Below, piece by piece: positions 20,155 through 29,055 of a stretch of 64,000 bases of DNA. Every line of letters begins with the position of its first letter. Within the stretch, counting starts at the first letter, position 1. The notes under the pieces are model-generated. The model was not told where the DNA came from, did not search any database, and worked only from the letters and a program-made list of their open reading frames with translations. This stretch comes from Bacillus mobilis (GTDB lineage: Bacteria; Bacillota; Bacilli; Bacillales; Bacillaceae_G). A program made the position numbers and the translations under genes. The DNA lies in contig NZ_MACF01000034.1 in the NCBI RefSeq assembly GCF_001884045.1, positions 1 to 64,000 of the forward strand, read 5' to 3'.

Positions 20155-21042
20155 ATGAAACTACAATTAAAAGCGGATTTAGGACTACTACTAGTTACAT
20201 TCTTTTGGGGTGCATCCATCTTACTTACGAAGGTTGGACTTGAAGGCATAGAAGAATACAACTTAATCGCATTACGATTTATTATCGCCTTTCTTTTATC
20301 AGGTTTAATATTTTACAAACATTTATTCAAAATCGATTTTAAAACTGTAAAATATGCATTTATACTCGCTTCTGTCTTATTTATCGTTTACATTTTCGCG
20401 ACTTTCGGCACAAAGTATACAAGTGTTTCTAATGCTGGATTCTTACTATGTCTCACAGTCATTTTCATTCCGATATTATCAGCTATATTTTTAAAACACA
20501 TTCCGGAAAAGAAAGTTATAGTAGGCATCTTTTTAACGATAATAGGAATCGGCTTATTAACATTAACGAGCGAATTCAAGATCGGTAATGGCGATATATT
20601 TTGCATACTGTCTGCCTTATTTTATGCAATCCACGTCATCATCACTGGCAGCGTAACGAAACATGTAAACTCCATTGCACTTGGAGTCATACAACTCGGC
20701 TTCGTCGGCCTATTTAGTCTTATTTTTTCATTCATTATCGAAACGCCAAAACTGCCTAGCACAACCAACTCATGGCTCATCATCTTAGCCTTAAGCATAT
20801 TCTGCACCGCAGTCGCTTTCATCGTGCAAGTTATCGCCCAGCAATACACGACGCCTACACATACAGGACTTATCTTCTCATTAGAACCTGTCTTTTCCGC
20901 GGGCTTCGCTTTCGTTTTCACAGGTGAAACGCTTACTGGAAAAGGATACTTAGGGGCGACACTTATATTAGTGAGTGTGTTAATTGCTGAGGTGGATTTT
21001 AAGGGATTGTTGCGGGTTGGAGTTAGGAGGAATGTGGAATAA
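20155..21042 (+). CDS. EamA/DMT-family transporter
   Basis: 295 residues, ten membrane spans in two EamA repeats (about 5-140 and 150-285). The hallmark FFWGASILLTKVGLEGI is near the N-terminus, and TPTHTGLIFSLEPVFSAGFAF is the conserved segment before the last helix. It transports an unknown small metabolite. GAGGGAA stands before the ATG. The last ~90 bp are G-rich whereas the preceding 200 bp are C-rich. An inverted repeat without a T run (21032-21059) overlaps the stop. Confidence 0.88.
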   Translation: MKLQLKADLGLLLVTFFWGASILLTKVGLEGIEEYNLIALRFIIAFLLSGLIFYKHLFKIDFKTVKYAFILASVLFIVYIFATFGTKYTSVSNAGFLLCLTVIFIPILSAIFLKHIPEKKVIVGIFLTIIGIGLLTLTSEFKIGNGDIFCILSALFYAIHVIITGSVTKHVNSIALGVIQLGFVGLFSLIFSFIIETPKLPSTTNSWLIILALSIFCTAVAFIVQVIAQQYTTPTHTGLIFSLEPVFSAGFAFVFTGETLTGKGYLGATLILVSVLIAEVDFKGLLRVGVRRNVE

Positions 21043-21111
21043 GAATCTCTTATTCCACATCCGCATCATCTAAATGAATTAATAATATCCTGTTTCGTAC
21101 TACCACAAGTC

Positions 21112-22407
21112 CTATCCCCTATTCATACTCTCCACAAACCGCCCATACTCCTTCAAGAATCTCAATTTAAAACTCCCCACAGGCCCATTCCGATGCTTCG
21201 CCACATGAATCTCCGTCATCTCTTTCTGCACCGTTTCCTTATCATAATAATCTTCGCGATACATAAGCATAATGACATCTGCATCTTGCTCAATTTGTCC
21301 CGTCTCTCTTAAATCAGATAAAAGAGGACGCTTATCTTGCCGTGCTTCTACGGAACGAGATAATTGCGACAACGCTACTACACAAACATTTAGTTCACGT
21401 GCTAATACCTTAAGCTTACGAGAAATTTCACTAATCTCTTGAAATCGATTGCCCTTATGCTTCGGATCACCCGTAATAAGCTGCAAGTAATCTACAATAA
21501 CTAAAACCTTTTTATCACCGTGCTTTCTCTTCAACTTACGCGTTTGCATCCAAATATCTTGCACCGAAATGCCTGCGTTATCGTAAATTTCAAATGGTAA
21601 TTCCCCAATCTCCGCAAACGCCTTACTCACCTTTTCCCAGTCCTCTATCGCAAAACGATGCTTCGGATTTTTCAGCCTACCTCCTGACACTTCACCTACG
21701 CAAGACGCCATCCTTTTTAACAATTGCTTACTACTCATCTCTAATGAAAACAATCCAACCGCCGCTCCAGACTTCGCCGCATGCAGTCCAACATTTAGCG
21801 CAAACGCAGTCTTCCCCATAGAAGGACGCGCACCAAGGACGACAAAATCACCTTCCTGCAACCCACACGTCATTTTATTGAGCGATGTATAACCAGTCTC
21901 AATACCAGTAATCTCTTTCACATCTTGATGAAGCTCTTCATATAAATCAACTAGCGCATCCTTCAAATCAAACTCACATACACAGTCCTTTTCCTCTAAC
22001 TCACAAAGTGCCGTAATCGTCTCACCAATAATTTTCTCACTCTTCTCCGCAATAAGACGCTCTCCCATCTTGTGGCCGAGAACACCCGCCTGATACATTT
22101 TCCAGGCACCTCGAACAAGCCCCTCATAATAAGAGAAATTGGCAGTTGTAGGCACACCATCCATTAACCCTATAAAATACTCCATTCCCCCGATCCCCTC
22201 TAAAAACTTCGGATCTACCCTAGAAATGAACGTCACAAGATCAATCGGTTGCCCCTCTTCTTCCATTTTTCGCATTAACTGAAATATAGACTTATGCACC
22301 GACAGAGAAAAATACTGCTCCGTCAAACGGCACTCCTTAATAAGCTCTCCATCAAGTAACAGAGAACCTAATACCGTCTTTTCCGCCTCCACATTTTGAA
22401 TACTCAT
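21112..22407 (-). CDS. DnaB-like replicative helicase (phage-type)
   Basis: 431 residues. The N-terminal DnaB domain (about 1-100, NVEAEKTVLGSLLLDGELI) is followed by a RecA-like ATPase with Walker A GARPSMGKTAF, Walker B VLVIVDYLQLI and the conserved ALSQLSRSVEARQDKRPLLSD. It unwinds duplex DNA at a fork. ATG 22407 overlaps the preceding stop as ATGA and is preferred to GTG 22416. The dnaD-like partner suggests a phage or plasmid replication module; no structural phage genes are nearby. The housekeeping dnaB would be expected elsewhere. Confidence 0.88.
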   Translation of the reverse strand: MSIQNVEAEKTVLGSLLLDGELIKECRLTEQYFSLSVHKSIFQLMRKMEEEGQPIDLVTFISRVDPKFLEGIGGMEYFIGLMDGVPTTANFSYYEGLVRGAWKMYQAGVLGHKMGERLIAEKSEKIIGETITALCELEEKDCVCEFDLKDALVDLYEELHQDVKEITGIETGYTSLNKMTCGLQEGDFVVLGARPSMGKTAFALNVGLHAAKSGAAVGLFSLEMSSKQLLKRMASCVGEVSGGRLKNPKHRFAIEDWEKVSKAFAEIGELPFEIYDNAGISVQDIWMQTRKLKRKHGDKKVLVIVDYLQLITGDPKHKGNRFQEISEISRKLKVLARELNVCVVALSQLSRSVEARQDKRPLLSDLRETGQIEQDADVIMLMYREDYYDKETVQKEMTEIHVAKHRNGPVGSFKLRFLKEYGRFVESMNRG

Positions 22408-23267
22408 GGACGCCACCCGCGCTCCGCTAAAAAGCGCTGCAACTCTTCCTCAGACGGCGCATTCCTCTCCCACTCCTCACACCTCGCCAAAAACTCCTCC
22501 GTCTCCCCCGTACTAACAGACGAATCCTTCTTCCGAAAGCTCGCCGTATCCGCCTCAACCTCAGAAACTTTCGTAAAACCTTTCCCGTGCCATCCTCTCA
22601 AAATCCCCTTCACATAAGCAACCGTCCGCTTATTATTCTCAAACGCAATTTGAAGAGCCTTCAGCACAAGCTCCTCTGACAAATCTTCCATCCACGCACT
22701 CAGTTCCTCCACAGTATGCGGAGACAAACTACCGAAATGTTGCTCATAAAAAGAAAACACGTGACTCCCCGTCTCTTCCTCTATAACCTCTTCTTCCGCC
22801 TCTATCTCCTCACAAACTGGCTCAACATCATCCACAGCCAAATCACTCGGCATACCGAAATGCGCTAAAAGCATCGGAACATTCAGCTCCTCCTCTACGC
22901 ACTTCTGAAGAAACATATGTACAAACTCCTTATTCTTCACACCCTTCAGCTCACGAAGCACACACTTCTCCACATTCGTATTCGTCACCGGATTATAACG
23001 AAGCCAATTCAAAACGAATAACTCCCGCGTCTCCGCATCATAAAGAATCTTCCCGTAATCAATGAAACGCTGCACAAGCTTATCAACAGTCTCCCGATTA
23101 TAACCCGTCTCCATCTCAGCTAACCGCTTCGGAAAAGGAAAAATCCCACACTGCGTCGTCTTCGAACAAGTTAATAAGTAAACATAAAAATACCGCTCCT
23201 CCGGCGTCAAATCCAAAACAAAATCATCCTGCCAAAAATTCACCTGCACAGTACGATACACCGCCAT
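22404..23267 (-). CDS. DnaD-domain replication initiation protein
   Basis: 287 residues. The N-terminal winged-helix domain (about 1-115, VNFWQDDFVLDLTPEERYFYVYLLT) is the DDBH1 type seen in phage replication proteins. An acidic linker follows (about 155-175), then a DnaD C-terminal helical domain (about 175-240) with NNKRTVAYVKGILRGWHGKG, the family's YxxxIL-W motif. It probably loads the adjacent DnaB-like helicase. It overlaps that gene by 4 bp. Confidence 0.88.
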   Translation of the reverse strand: MAVYRTVQVNFWQDDFVLDLTPEERYFYVYLLTCSKTTQCGIFPFPKRLAEMETGYNRETVDKLVQRFIDYGKILYDAETRELFVLNWLRYNPVTNTNVEKCVLRELKGVKNKEFVHMFLQKCVEEELNVPMLLAHFGMPSDLAVDDVEPVCEEIEAEEEVIEEETGSHVFSFYEQHFGSLSPHTVEELSAWMEDLSEELVLKALQIAFENNKRTVAYVKGILRGWHGKGFTKVSEVEADTASFRKKDSSVSTGETEEFLARCEEWERNAPSEEELQRFLAERGWRP

Positions 23268-23465
23268 CCCAATTCCTCCCGTCCTAATTCAAAAATGAAA
23301 ATTTCCTCTTTGTACTATATATAGGAAGGAGGGCCGGGTTTTTGGCGTGTTATTTCAAAATTTTTTTCGACTCCTACTACGGTGTTTGTTGGTGTTTTTG
23401 TTTTGTTGTGTTTTTTCTTAGTGATTTATTTACTTGGTAGGGGCTTGTAAGGGGCTTAGGAGGGG

Positions 23466-23792
23466 CTAGTTATCAGTTACTTCGATTAGAAACACTCGAT
23501 CTGAGAAGCCGCCTCGTTCTTCTGCTTTCTTTTTGCGGATGTTGTTGATTTCTTCTAGTGTTGTACCTTCGTGTTCGGCTAGGGCGTTGATTAGTTCTAG
23601 GAGATCGGATAGTTCTTCGAGTTTATGTTCTTTTGTGTCTGCTTCTAGATATTCAGTTAGTTCTTCTTGTGTTTTCTTGCAGATTTCTTTTATGTATTCT
23701 TCTTCAGGTAGGATTCTTGTTGTGGGTGTTTTTCCGTTGGATTTTATTATTTGTGGAATTTTGTTTCGAATTAGTTTGTTGTAGGTTGGCAC
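23466..23792 (-). CDS. MazG-like NTP pyrophosphohydrolase (COG4997 type)
   Basis: 108 residues. NKLIRNKIPQII, then KTQEELTEYLEA and EELSDLLELINAL give the E-x3-E and E-x2-D metal ligands of the all-alpha NTP pyrophosphatase fold. The C-terminus (EERGGFSDRVFLIEV) is typical of the house-cleaning COG4997 group, which probably removes non-canonical nucleotides. A paralogue is at 52933-53262. The 200 bp between it and dnaD (23268-23465) hold no gene and are very G/T-rich on the plus strand. Confidence 0.82.
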   Translation of the reverse strand: MPTYNKLIRNKIPQIIKSNGKTPTTRILPEEEYIKEICKKTQEELTEYLEADTKEHKLEELSDLLELINALAEHEGTTLEEINNIRKKKAEERGGFSDRVFLIEVTDN

Positions 23793-23844
23793 GGGAATTC
23801 CCTCCGTTTGGTTTTTCTTCTATTATAATGGAAAAGCAGTTTAA

Positions 23845-24588
23845 CTAGGTGTTAAACTGCTGCATTGCTTCTTTTATATAGTTTTCTTCTTCGATTGTGA
23901 AGAGGGCTGGGAATTCGGACAGTGGAAGATTTATTTTTTGGATTATATCCTCTATATCACTTTGAGGTATATCAAGATAGTTCGTTACTTCTTCTATTAC
24001 ATTGAAAAATTCATTCAAGGTAACTTGAACATCTTGATGACTCGGATCCTTCTCTTCTTCCTTATATTTTTTCAACTTCCCTATCACATCCATAAATCGC
24101 CGATCAAACTCTTCTTTTAATTCCTTATTATTATAAAAATCTTGAACACTCTCTTTTGAAAAATGTTCCTCTAACCATTCCTTATTTTCTTTCTCCCATA
24201 TGAAAGTTTGCAAAAAAGAAGAAAACAAAGCAACATCCACTCGTTCTTCCTTTTGAAACTTCTTCGTCATCTCATCCATATGCGAAAGCACCTTCGCAAT
24301 TCTTTCTTGCTCCGCCAAAAGCATCTCTCTTTGAAAATCTATGTGTCTTAAGAAGGCTTCTGTCTCTATATCACGCTGCAATATAATATTTTGAATCTCC
24401 CCAAGCGAAAAACCGAGATGCTTAAACGATTGAATTTGCTGCAGCACATACAAATCATCTTTCGTATATAACCGATGTCCGCCCTCCGTATAATCGCTCG
24501 GCTTTAATAAATTAATCTTGTCATAATAACGAAGCGTCCGCACCGTAACATCCCCAACACTTGCAAACTCACTAATCATCCACGCCAT
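23845..24588 (-). CDS. MerR-family regulator with TipAS-like effector domain
   Basis: 247 residues. The N-terminal MerR helix-turn-helix (VGDVTVRTLRYYDKINLLKPS, then GGHRLYTKDDL) is followed by a coiled coil (about 75-125) and a C-terminal helical domain of about 110 residues resembling the TipAS drug-recognition domain. It would sense a compound and activate a promoter by DNA distortion. It is third in a minus-strand cluster with two small membrane proteins, with an 8-bp gap to the preceding stop. Confidence 0.85.
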   Translation of the reverse strand: MAWMISEFASVGDVTVRTLRYYDKINLLKPSDYTEGGHRLYTKDDLYVLQQIQSFKHLGFSLGEIQNIILQRDIETEAFLRHIDFQREMLLAEQERIAKVLSHMDEMTKKFQKEERVDVALFSSFLQTFIWEKENKEWLEEHFSKESVQDFYNNKELKEEFDRRFMDVIGKLKKYKEEEKDPSHQDVQVTLNEFFNVIEEVTNYLDIPQSDIEDIIQKINLPLSEFPALFTIEEENYIKEAMQQFNT

Positions 24589-24596
24589 ATCATCAC

Positions 24597-24848
24597 CTAC
24601 TCCGCTAACTTCTCTTTCACATACTGAAACATATGAGAAAAACTCATCTCATTCTGCCTACAATATTGAAATAAACCTACAACAAGTAATACAAAAGGAA
24701 CATTACCTCTATAACGATGTTCATACTCACTAATACCATCATAAAAGTACTCATACTTTCTTTTTCGTAAAATAATATAAATCGCAATAAACAACACTGC
24801 GACCATAATAAAAATTCGCTTTCCCCTTATCTCCACTTCTTGTTTCAT
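24597..24848 (-). CDS. Small membrane protein of MerR operon
   Basis: 83 residues from ATG 24848, with GGAG 8 bp upstream. One hydrophobic helix lies near the N-terminus (IFIMVAVLFIAIYIIL) and another near residue 55 (VPFVLLVVGLFQYC). Family not recognised. A decayed copy of this gene is present at about 34.8-35.0 kb. It lies between the DUF4870 gene and merR in one transcript. Confidence 0.65.
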   Translation of the reverse strand: MKQEVEIRGKRIFIMVAVLFIAIYIILRKRKYEYFYDGISEYEHRYRGNVPFVLLVVGLFQYCRQNEMSFSHMFQYVKEKLAE

Positions 24849-24851
24849 CAC

Positions 24852-25190
24852 CTATTCTCCTTCCATCGCATATTTATCTTCTTTAAACAATGGAATTCGA
24901 ATGAAATAACGATATGGCTCATCTCGTATTACTTTCCACGCAACAATGATCACTTGAACTACCTCAAAAACAAATACGATCCAAAACAAAACATCACTAA
25001 TACGCGAACTAATATTAAATAGAAGAAATATTAACAAATGAAAATTGAAGGCCTTTCGGCAATGGTATTTGTACACCTCATTTTTACGTGCCAGTGTGAT
25101 GTACATGAGTAGTGGCGAAAAAATTCCTATTGCGGTTGAGAGTAGTAGCATGATGATGGTGTTTCTCTTTTCTTTTGTGGTGGTTTTCAT
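24852..25190 (-). CDS. DUF4870-like membrane protein
   Basis: 112 residues with three membrane spans, and KYHCRKAFNFHLLIFLLFN between the first and second, which fits DUF4870 (Tic20-like small membrane proteins). First gene of a three-gene cluster ending with the MerR regulator. Function unknown. About the first 50 codons are G/T-rich on the plus strand while the rest is C-rich. Confidence 0.7.
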   Translation of the reverse strand: MKTTTKEKRNTIIMLLLSTAIGIFSPLLMYITLARKNEVYKYHCRKAFNFHLLIFLLFNISSRISDVLFWIVFVFEVVQVIIVAWKVIRDEPYRYFIRIPLFKEDKYAMEGE

Positions 25191-25282
25191 GAGTGGTTTT
25201 GTCCCCCTTTTTTGATTTGTCTTCTTTAGGTTAGGGGGTGACGTTGGGGGAGGTGCAAGGGGATTGTAGAGAAAAGATATTT

Positions 25283-25326
25283 ACCTTGATAGGGTGGCGG
25301 TCGTGAATTTGAGCCTCCCCGGGATC
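25283..25326 (+). other. tRNA-3'-half-like sequence, candidate attachment site A
   Basis: ACCTTGATAGGGTGGCGGT resembles the 3' side of a tRNA anticodon arm and variable loop. It continues with a T-arm-like GTCGTGAATTTGAGCCTC and CCCGGGATCA. The 5' half of a tRNA is absent. The first 19 bp match 31728-31746 at 17 positions in the same orientation. A truncated integrase lies 90 bp away. Confidence 0.5.
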
Positions 25327-25413
25327 ATACTGATAAAAACCGTGTCAATTTAACTTTTGATGCGATTTTTATTTGTTTGCTTTTATACTCTATAAAGCTA
25401 TTGGTCACATTAC

Positions 25414-25620
25414 CTACAAAATCTCTTCTATTTTGTTAACTGCATCTTCTTGCATCGTTGGTAATACATGCGAATAGGTGCCTAGTGTAATTTTGATGTT
25501 ACTGTGTGTTAAGCGTCCAGAAATCAACTTCACGTTCACACCTTTACCTAATAGTAATGTTGCATGCGTATGACGTAAATCACGGACGCGAATCTTCGGA
25601 ACAACCACTTTCTGAATCAA
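25414..25620 (-). pseudogene. C-terminal fragment of tyrosine recombinase (phage-type integrase)
   Basis: Only 68 residues remain of a protein normally near 370. The end of the catalytic domain is intact: RVRDLRHTHATLLLGKGVN (the R and HxxR-type His/Arg) and LGTYSHVLP with the nucleophilic Tyr. Everything upstream is gone, so it cannot act. It marks an old integrative element at the edge of the accessory region. Confidence 0.9.
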
Positions 25621-25704
25621 AGCGTTTAAACTTCTTATTTATTTTCCTTCTAACACTCTTTTCAACTAAACAAATGTAACTTGAACTATTTATACTTATA
25701 CACC

Positions 25705-26712
25705 CTATGCTTCCCAATCTATTTGTCCTAATTCCTTAATAAATTCAATTCCACATTTAGGTTCTACCATTTTAATAAAGTAAGCTAAACCATATAAGTG
25801 TCCACTATAATTAGATTTAGTAAATCCTTGTTTATCCAAACTACTACTTACACCATACTTTTTAGCATAATAAATTTGCTGTCTCAGATACTTTTTTGTT
25901 TTTTGAGGCACACTCAATTTGTTATTAACAATTAATCCTGTTACCATCTGTTGATGATAGCTAAATTGTACCCTAACCTTTTTTTCGTTAACTTCAAACT
26001 GTTCTTCTTTAATTACACGTTTAATTAATTTAATATACTTAGCAATTTCTTTATTTCCGGAGAAGGTTAAATCATCAGCATACCTTGTATAGTGTGCACC
26101 AATATGATTCGCTAAATCTGAAAGTCTTGAATCTAACCTTTCACAAATAAGATTAGATAAATAAGGACTAGACGGGGCTCCTTGAGGCAATTCATTATTA
26201 AGTGTACATAATCCTGAAAAGAGCATAGAAAGGTGTCTAGTATACCCTAAACTTTCAAACAGTTTGTAAATCCAAATATATTTAATACTTGGAAAAAAGT
26301 TTTTAATGTCTAAGTTTATTACACATTGCTTTCCTACGTGAGGCTTTGCATTATCAACAATTGATTTTTGAGGTACAAAACCTGTAGCTACTTTAGAAGC
26401 ATCTATTCTATATAGCACATTTTCTAGAATCCATTTTTGGATATATTTCAAATTTTCTGATGGCGCATTTAAATTTCTACTACCACCTGTTTTCTTAGGA
26501 ATAACAGCAGTTTTGTATAGTGTCGGGGCTAATTCGTAATATGAATATAACTCTTTAGTTCCTATACCTATAAGTTTCGCTAGATGGATTGCATCAAAAA
26601 TTATTGGTAGACCCTTTTCATCAAGGCTAGTTGCATAGGTAACACATAAATCAATGTACTTCTCATCAAATTGTTCTTCTTCCATCATTTTCTTGAGATT
26701 ATCTATATTCAT
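25705..26712 (-). CDS. Retron-type reverse transcriptase
   Basis: 335 residues. RT motifs in order: CVINLDIKNFFPSI (motif A, catalytic Asp), NELPQGAPSSPYLSNLI (motif B), HYTRYADDLTFSG (motif C, YADD) and QMVTGLIVNNKLSVP, where the VTG and following basic region are characteristic of retron enzymes. It should make a branched msDNA from the adjacent non-coding RNA. ATG 26712 has GGAG at about 8 bp; the TTG at 26724 is less likely. It is the last gene of a cluster with the wHTH and PRTase-like genes and lies directly after a hairpin-rich non-coding segment. Confidence 0.93.
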   Translation of the reverse strand: MNIDNLKKMMEEEQFDEKYIDLCVTYATSLDEKGLPIIFDAIHLAKLIGIGTKELYSYYELAPTLYKTAVIPKKTGGSRNLNAPSENLKYIQKWILENVLYRIDASKVATGFVPQKSIVDNAKPHVGKQCVINLDIKNFFPSIKYIWIYKLFESLGYTRHLSMLFSGLCTLNNELPQGAPSSPYLSNLICERLDSRLSDLANHIGAHYTRYADDLTFSGNKEIAKYIKLIKRVIKEEQFEVNEKKVRVQFSYHQQMVTGLIVNNKLSVPQKTKKYLRQQIYYAKKYGVSSSLDKQGFTKSNYSGHLYGLAYFIKMVEPKCGIEFIKELGQIDWEA

Positions 26713-26724
26713 TATTTTCTCCAA

Positions 26725-26931
26725 ATGTTTTCTACTGGATTATTTAATTTAACTGATTCACCATAATAAAATATTTGACCCCGAGGATTTTATTGTGGTG
26801 AAACAACAAAGTGTTCTTCTTTGTTGTTTCAGTACTAATTTTCGTTCTTCAAAATTAGTACTGAACAGCTACATAGTAACTTTATATCACGAATAGCGAC
26901 TCGCTATTCAATTCTAGAAAACATTAAATAT
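26725..26931 (-). ncRNA. Candidate retron msr-msd non-coding RNA
   Basis: 207 bp between the wHTH stop and the RT, with no frame but four hairpins in series. H1 26891-26909: 9-bp perfect stem. H2 26830-26863: 13-bp perfect stem CAGTACTAATTTT. H3 26800-26830: 12-bp perfect stem GAAACAACAAAG, abutting H2. H4 26760-26799: 13 bp with one G-U, stem ACCATAATAAAAT. A structured RNA just upstream of the RT is the defining retron feature. The branching G and the a1/a2 pairing could not be fixed by eye. Confidence 0.82.
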
Positions 26932-27255
26932 TTACAATTTAAAATCCTTGGGTATATAAATGTCATCAAAAGATAATTGGTTTCCAATAAATCTCAGTGT
27001 AACTGTGTCTTGTTGGAATAAATCCGTTATAGATACATTTAACAAACCTTTTTCTTTTAGAAGCAACTCAGCTTCGTGAGTCAAAACCAATCTACCAGTA
27101 TTATTGCTTAACATGTTCTTACTCATCAAATCACTTAAAGACTTCTTCATTTGATTAGTAGAAAAATTGCACATTTCTTTAATTTCTGATAGCAAATACG
27201 CATCTCGATATTCATTTAAATATACTAAAATTAGAAGTTCTTTAAACTCAATCAT
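26932..27255 (-). CDS. Small winged-helix protein of the retron
   Basis: 107 residues. The first 70 residues look like a winged helix-turn-helix (LLSEIKEMCNFSTNQMKKSLSDLMSKNML, then a wing with GRLVLTHEAELLLKEKG). It ends with about 30 residues of unknown type. The start overlaps the PRTase-like gene by 8 bp and the stop borders the ncRNA. As in other retrons with an accessory DNA-binding protein, it may bind msDNA or help hold the effector inactive; this is inference. Confidence 0.78.
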   Translation of the reverse strand: MIEFKELLILVYLNEYRDAYLLSEIKEMCNFSTNQMKKSLSDLMSKNMLSNNTGRLVLTHEAELLLKEKGLLNVSITDLFQQDTVTLRFIGNQLSFDDIYIPKDFKL

Positions 27256-28153
27256 CTACTAAATTCTCCATTTTTTTCATATTATATTTAACAGAATTCT
27301 TTCTTGATTTTTTGAAAGCTGGTTTTCTATCATCTCGAGGAAATAATCCTTTCCACTGTTCATTTTCAAACCAAAATGAACTTAATGTATTATTAGGAGT
27401 ATTTCTAAAAAAAGAAAGAATCGCTTGGCTATTTTCGAATCCAAGTATATTTTTCGATTTTTTTCCCCATAGACCTCTTTCAAAATCTCTTAACAGCGTT
27501 TCATTTTCTTTACAATCCTCGCAAAAAATATGATTCTCACTAAAAGCCTTTCTGTGTAAATTATGACAAATTATTTCACAATTAAAATTATTTTTCTTAA
27601 AAAAATCTTCTAGATGGCTTTTTCCTTCCTCAAGCATCTCAACACAAAAAATAAAGCAATTTACTTTCAAAAGTTTTCTTTTATTTTTCTCGAAGAAACT
27701 TTCTACTGTTTTACCCGATCCGATAATATCATCTATAAAAATTACATTATGAATATTTTCAAAATTACGAATACCAAGCTTCTCAATATCATAACTAAAA
27801 TGGTTAGAAATATTATTAAGAATCTTAAATTCTTCTAAAAAGAAATTTGAGCTGTCAATCTTAGAGTCATCTTCAATTCTTGAATATATAGTAAACTCTT
27901 CATCTAGTTTCAACTCATTTACGATGATATTATAAAAGTCGACGATTATTTGCTCTAAACGTTCTCTTGAGTAATAATTATAATGCCTTACAAGATTCAA
28001 AAAGACTTGTCCTAAAGTTTTGTTAGAGTCCAATTGACTTACAAATTTCCCTAACTTACTACTAAAATTTCTAGTCTTAACGTCTTCGCCCCATCTATCT
28101 ATACAAGAAGCTGCTATTCTTTGTATTTCGGTTAATTGCCGTTGTTCAGTCAT
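27248..28153 (-). CDS. Phosphoribosyltransferase-like retron effector
   Basis: 301 residues from ATG 28153 with AGGAG upstream. A type I PRTase signature, NVIFIDDIIGSGKTVESFF, is at about residues 140-160, with the two Asp and the Gly/Thr loop that bind PRPP. Further on is a C-x2-C segment (HIFCEDCKENETLL) and a basic C-terminus (about 275-301). First gene of the retron operon. PRTase-like plus winged-helix proteins are, as I recall, the effectors of the type III retron group. The substrate and toxic reaction are unknown. Confidence 0.82.
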   Translation of the reverse strand: MTEQRQLTEIQRIAASCIDRWGEDVKTRNFSSKLGKFVSQLDSNKTLGQVFLNLVRHYNYYSRERLEQIIVDFYNIIVNELKLDEEFTIYSRIEDDSKIDSSNFFLEEFKILNNISNHFSYDIEKLGIRNFENIHNVIFIDDIIGSGKTVESFFEKNKRKLLKVNCFIFCVEMLEEGKSHLEDFFKKNNFNCEIICHNLHRKAFSENHIFCEDCKENETLLRDFERGLWGKKSKNILGFENSQAILSFFRNTPNNTLSSFWFENEQWKGLFPRDDRKPAFKKSRKNSVKYNMKKMENLVDD

Positions 28154-28401
28154 AAAATACACTCCTAGCTAACCTAAAGATGCTCCCATTACTAAAATTC
28201 AATTCATTTTGATTTTTAACAACCGAACATATTATACCATAAATTAGTATTATTTCCAGAAAGAAATAACCCATTCTTGGTCCCTATGTTAATAAGACAC
28301 AATTTATTAACACATCTATAAAACTTTTTAACTCTACTACTAGTTTAATCCCTTCTTCTACATCTATTTATAATCAATACGATGATATCCTTAATTGTTC
28401 C

Positions 28402-28989
28402 TTAAAGAATCATTTTTTCATAAGTCTTAAGTACCATGCTATCAATTAATTGAATAATTTTACTTGAATCATTTTCATTATTTTTAGAAATAATCTCATC
28501 CGTGAGTTTTTTATACTCGTTTAATAATTGATTGTTTATATTCGGCACACTAATATAATTGCAAAATTCATTTATTTCAAACCTCTCCCCATCTTTTAAC
28601 AATATTGCTTGATACTTATTTCCCTTCCATATATTAATATATACTCCGTATCTATAACTTAACGGCTTCCTCATCCATTCCTCTATTATCTTATTAATAT
28701 CTGACTGATTATCGTTTCTCGATTTTTTCAGTTCCACTACTAAAAAATTCAAAGTATTTGTCTTTCGCTTATGAAAAATAATGTCTGGTCTCCTATTCTG
28801 ATAATTACGTTTTGTAACATCTAAATCAACATTTAACCAAAAAATATACTTTGCAATTTCGTTAGACAAATGATAGTTAAGATTCCATTCGGTAAAATTC
28901 GTCTGGTAAGTATTTTCAAAAATATCTGGTTGATTTTGAAATAAATTTATAATAGAAGAGTACACTATATCCTTTATTAAATTATTCAT
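28402..28989 (-). CDS. Possible PD-(D/E)xK nuclease-fold protein
   Basis: 195 residues. The segment RRPDIIFHKRK followed about 10 residues later by FLVVELKKS gives the D and E-x-K of the PD-(D/E)xK nuclease core, and an N-terminal helical part precedes it. It could be a restriction-type or defence nuclease, but no methyltransferase is nearby. It is 250 bp upstream of the retron on the same strand. The intervening 28154-28401 holds no gene. The exact family is not recognised. Confidence 0.5.
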   Translation of the reverse strand: MNNLIKDIVYSSIINLFQNQPDIFENTYQTNFTEWNLNYHLSNEIAKYIFWLNVDLDVTKRNYQNRRPDIIFHKRKTNTLNFLVVELKKSRNDNQSDINKIIEEWMRKPLSYRYGVYINIWKGNKYQAILLKDGERFEINEFCNYISVPNINNQLLNEYKKLTDEIISKNNENDSSKIIQLIDSMVLKTYEKMIL

Positions 28990-29055
28990 ATAAAAGCAAT
29001 CCTCCAGGCAACTTGTTAAATTAAATGAGACAAATAAACAAATTCTAGCAGTTAA

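Noticed and set aside
25283-25326. Intact tRNA gene
   Set aside because: Only the 3' half is recognisable; the D-arm and 5' acceptor strand are missing, and the T-loop has TTTGA in place of TTCGA.
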